Assembly (NCBI GenBank): GCA_948934525.1
Contig: CAQZSK010000030.1
Coordinates: 1 to 6,483 of the forward strand
DNA: 6,483 nucleotides
Direction: 5' to 3'
Source of the DNA: an uncultured Clostridia bacterium
GTDB lineage: Bacteria; Bacillota; Clostridia; TANB77; CAG-508
Positions 5,770-6,483 of this stretch are shown here, piece after piece. The position numbers and the translations under genes were made by a program. The notes beneath the pieces are model-generated. The model was not told where the DNA came from, ran no database searches, and was given only the letters and a program-made list of their open reading frames with translations. Each line of letters starts with the position of its first letter. Within the stretch, counting starts at the first letter, position 1.

Positions 5770-6483
5770 TTAACCTATATAAAGCAAAATTCGAAAAGAG
5801 AAAAGACCATCATTACTACTTAAGTTACTACCATAATCATTTCTAAAGGCTGTATAATTATTACTAGAATGGTCTCCCCCTCTAGCCGTACAAGTCCAGT
5901 TAGGACTACTAGATGTTTCTGTAGTCCACTCACGACAATTTGAAGCCATATCAAATATGTTGCATACCTTATCGTTAGATTCTCCAGTATTTAATTTGCT
6001 ATAACTCACAGCTCCTTGATTTGAATAATTGCTTTTTTTCGAATATTTTTGTATAAATACAATTGCTGTATCCCAAGTATAGCTGTTAATTAAATCACTT
6101 TCTATATAATCATTATTATACATTTCTTGAGCTGCCATTGCTGCATTAGATTGTGTTATAAAATCCGTCCACACTGCTTTATTAGCTTGTGAATCTGCCT
6201 TGCCATCATGACCTTTACTTACTTCATATCTTCCTATGTAATATCCACTAGCCATTTCAGTTTTGGTTACAAAATCCCCTAAATTTTTAGCTGGGATATT
6301 TACAGAGCTATTAACTAATTCCTGATAGCGCTCCTGTACCATTACAATATTAGGATAATTGTCTGCGCTTTGTACTAATGTTGGATTTCCATTTGTTCTA
6401 TCAAATGTATATCTTCCTAAAGTTATTATCGTTGTTGTTCCATCTTTATTCTTGATATTTCCTACTGGCACCCATACAAATTG
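5770..6483 (-). CDS. SUMF1/formylglycine-generating-enzyme-like surface protein, C-terminal part
   Basis: The frame stays open to the right edge, so this is the last 237 residues of a longer protein; the visible part begins QFVWVPVG. The GTG at 6471 is an internal valine, not a start. The sequence matches the FGE-sulfatase / C-type-lectin-like fold: FVWVPVGNI at the edge, GYYIGRYEVSKG (about 80-91), SDLINSYTWDTAIVFI (129-144), KVCNIFDMASNCREWTTE (172-189), then ARGGDHS (200-206) and FSFRILLYIG at the end. True FGE enzymes have a catalytic Cys pair in the C-terminal part after the RGGSW segment. Here the only cysteines are in KVC, NCREW and WTC, so enzyme activity is doubtful. I recall many similar paralogues in gut Clostridia, with a prepilin-like N-terminal helix; that part would be outside the window. 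The C-terminal 45 residues are rich in Asn, Ser, Asp and Tyr. No terminator hairpin follows. Confidence 0.87.
   Translation of the reverse strand, partial: QFVWVPVGNIKNKDGTTTIITLGRYTFDRTNGNPTLVQSADNYPNIVMVQERYQELVNSSVNIPAKNLGDFVTKTEMASGYYIGRYEVSKGHDGKADSQANKAVWTDFITQSNAAMAAQEMYNNDYIESDLINSYTWDTAIVFIQKYSKKSNYSNQGAVSYSKLNTGESNDKVCNIFDMASNCREWTTETSSSPNWTCTARGGDHSSNNYTAFRNDYGSNLSSNDGLFSFRILLYIG

Noticed and set aside
6469..6471. GTG at 6471 as start of the SUMF1-like protein
   Set aside because: The frame remains open to the window edge with family-like residues QFVW upstream, so it is an internal codon.

Overview
The window looks like chromosomal DNA of a low-GC Gram-positive bacterium, most likely an uncultured or gut-associated member of the Clostridia. 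Supporting this are the strong A/T bias, sigma-A-type promoters (TTGACA-17-TATAAT), GGAGG-type ribosome binding sites, U-tailed hairpin terminators and the types of surface protein encoded. The taxonomic call is an inference from style; no 16S sequence lies inside the window.

Layout, right to left, because almost everything is on the minus strand. At 6483-5770 is the C-terminal part of a secreted or surface protein with a formylglycine-generating-enzyme-like (SUMF1 / C-type-lectin-like) fold, cut by the window edge. At 5690-5325 is a small DUF4190-like membrane protein with an Asp/Tyr-rich tail; it has its own consensus promoter and terminator. At 5209-3398 is lepA (elongation factor 4), with its own promoter and a TTG start. 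Just after it lies a tiny, apparently frameshifted ORF. At 2912-2166 is an rlmB/TrmH-family rRNA 2'-O-ribose methyltransferase. It is followed 13 nt later, in the same operon, by a 639-residue N-terminally anchored extracytoplasmic protein of unknown function (2152-233), which ends at a clear terminator.

Two elements break the plain pattern. First, a complete plus-strand mini-transcription unit sits between rlmB and lepA (2951-3293): extended -10 promoter, AGGAGG site, 70-codon hydrophobic ORF and perfect terminator hairpin. Second, the leftmost 165 bases hold an A-tract-rich UP-like element, a strong TTGACT-17-TAAAAT promoter, a leader hairpin and a boxA-like segment. Together these look like the start of an rRNA operon transcribed leftward out of the window.

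Functionally, lepA, rlmB and the presumed rRNA operon form a translation/ribosome neighbourhood. The SUMF1-like protein, the 639-residue protein, the DUF4190-like protein and the 70-residue protein are envelope-associated and uncharacterised. No proven new system is visible. The best leads are the 70-residue membrane protein unit and the SUMF1-like C terminus, whose composition recalls variable proteins of diversity-generating retroelements.
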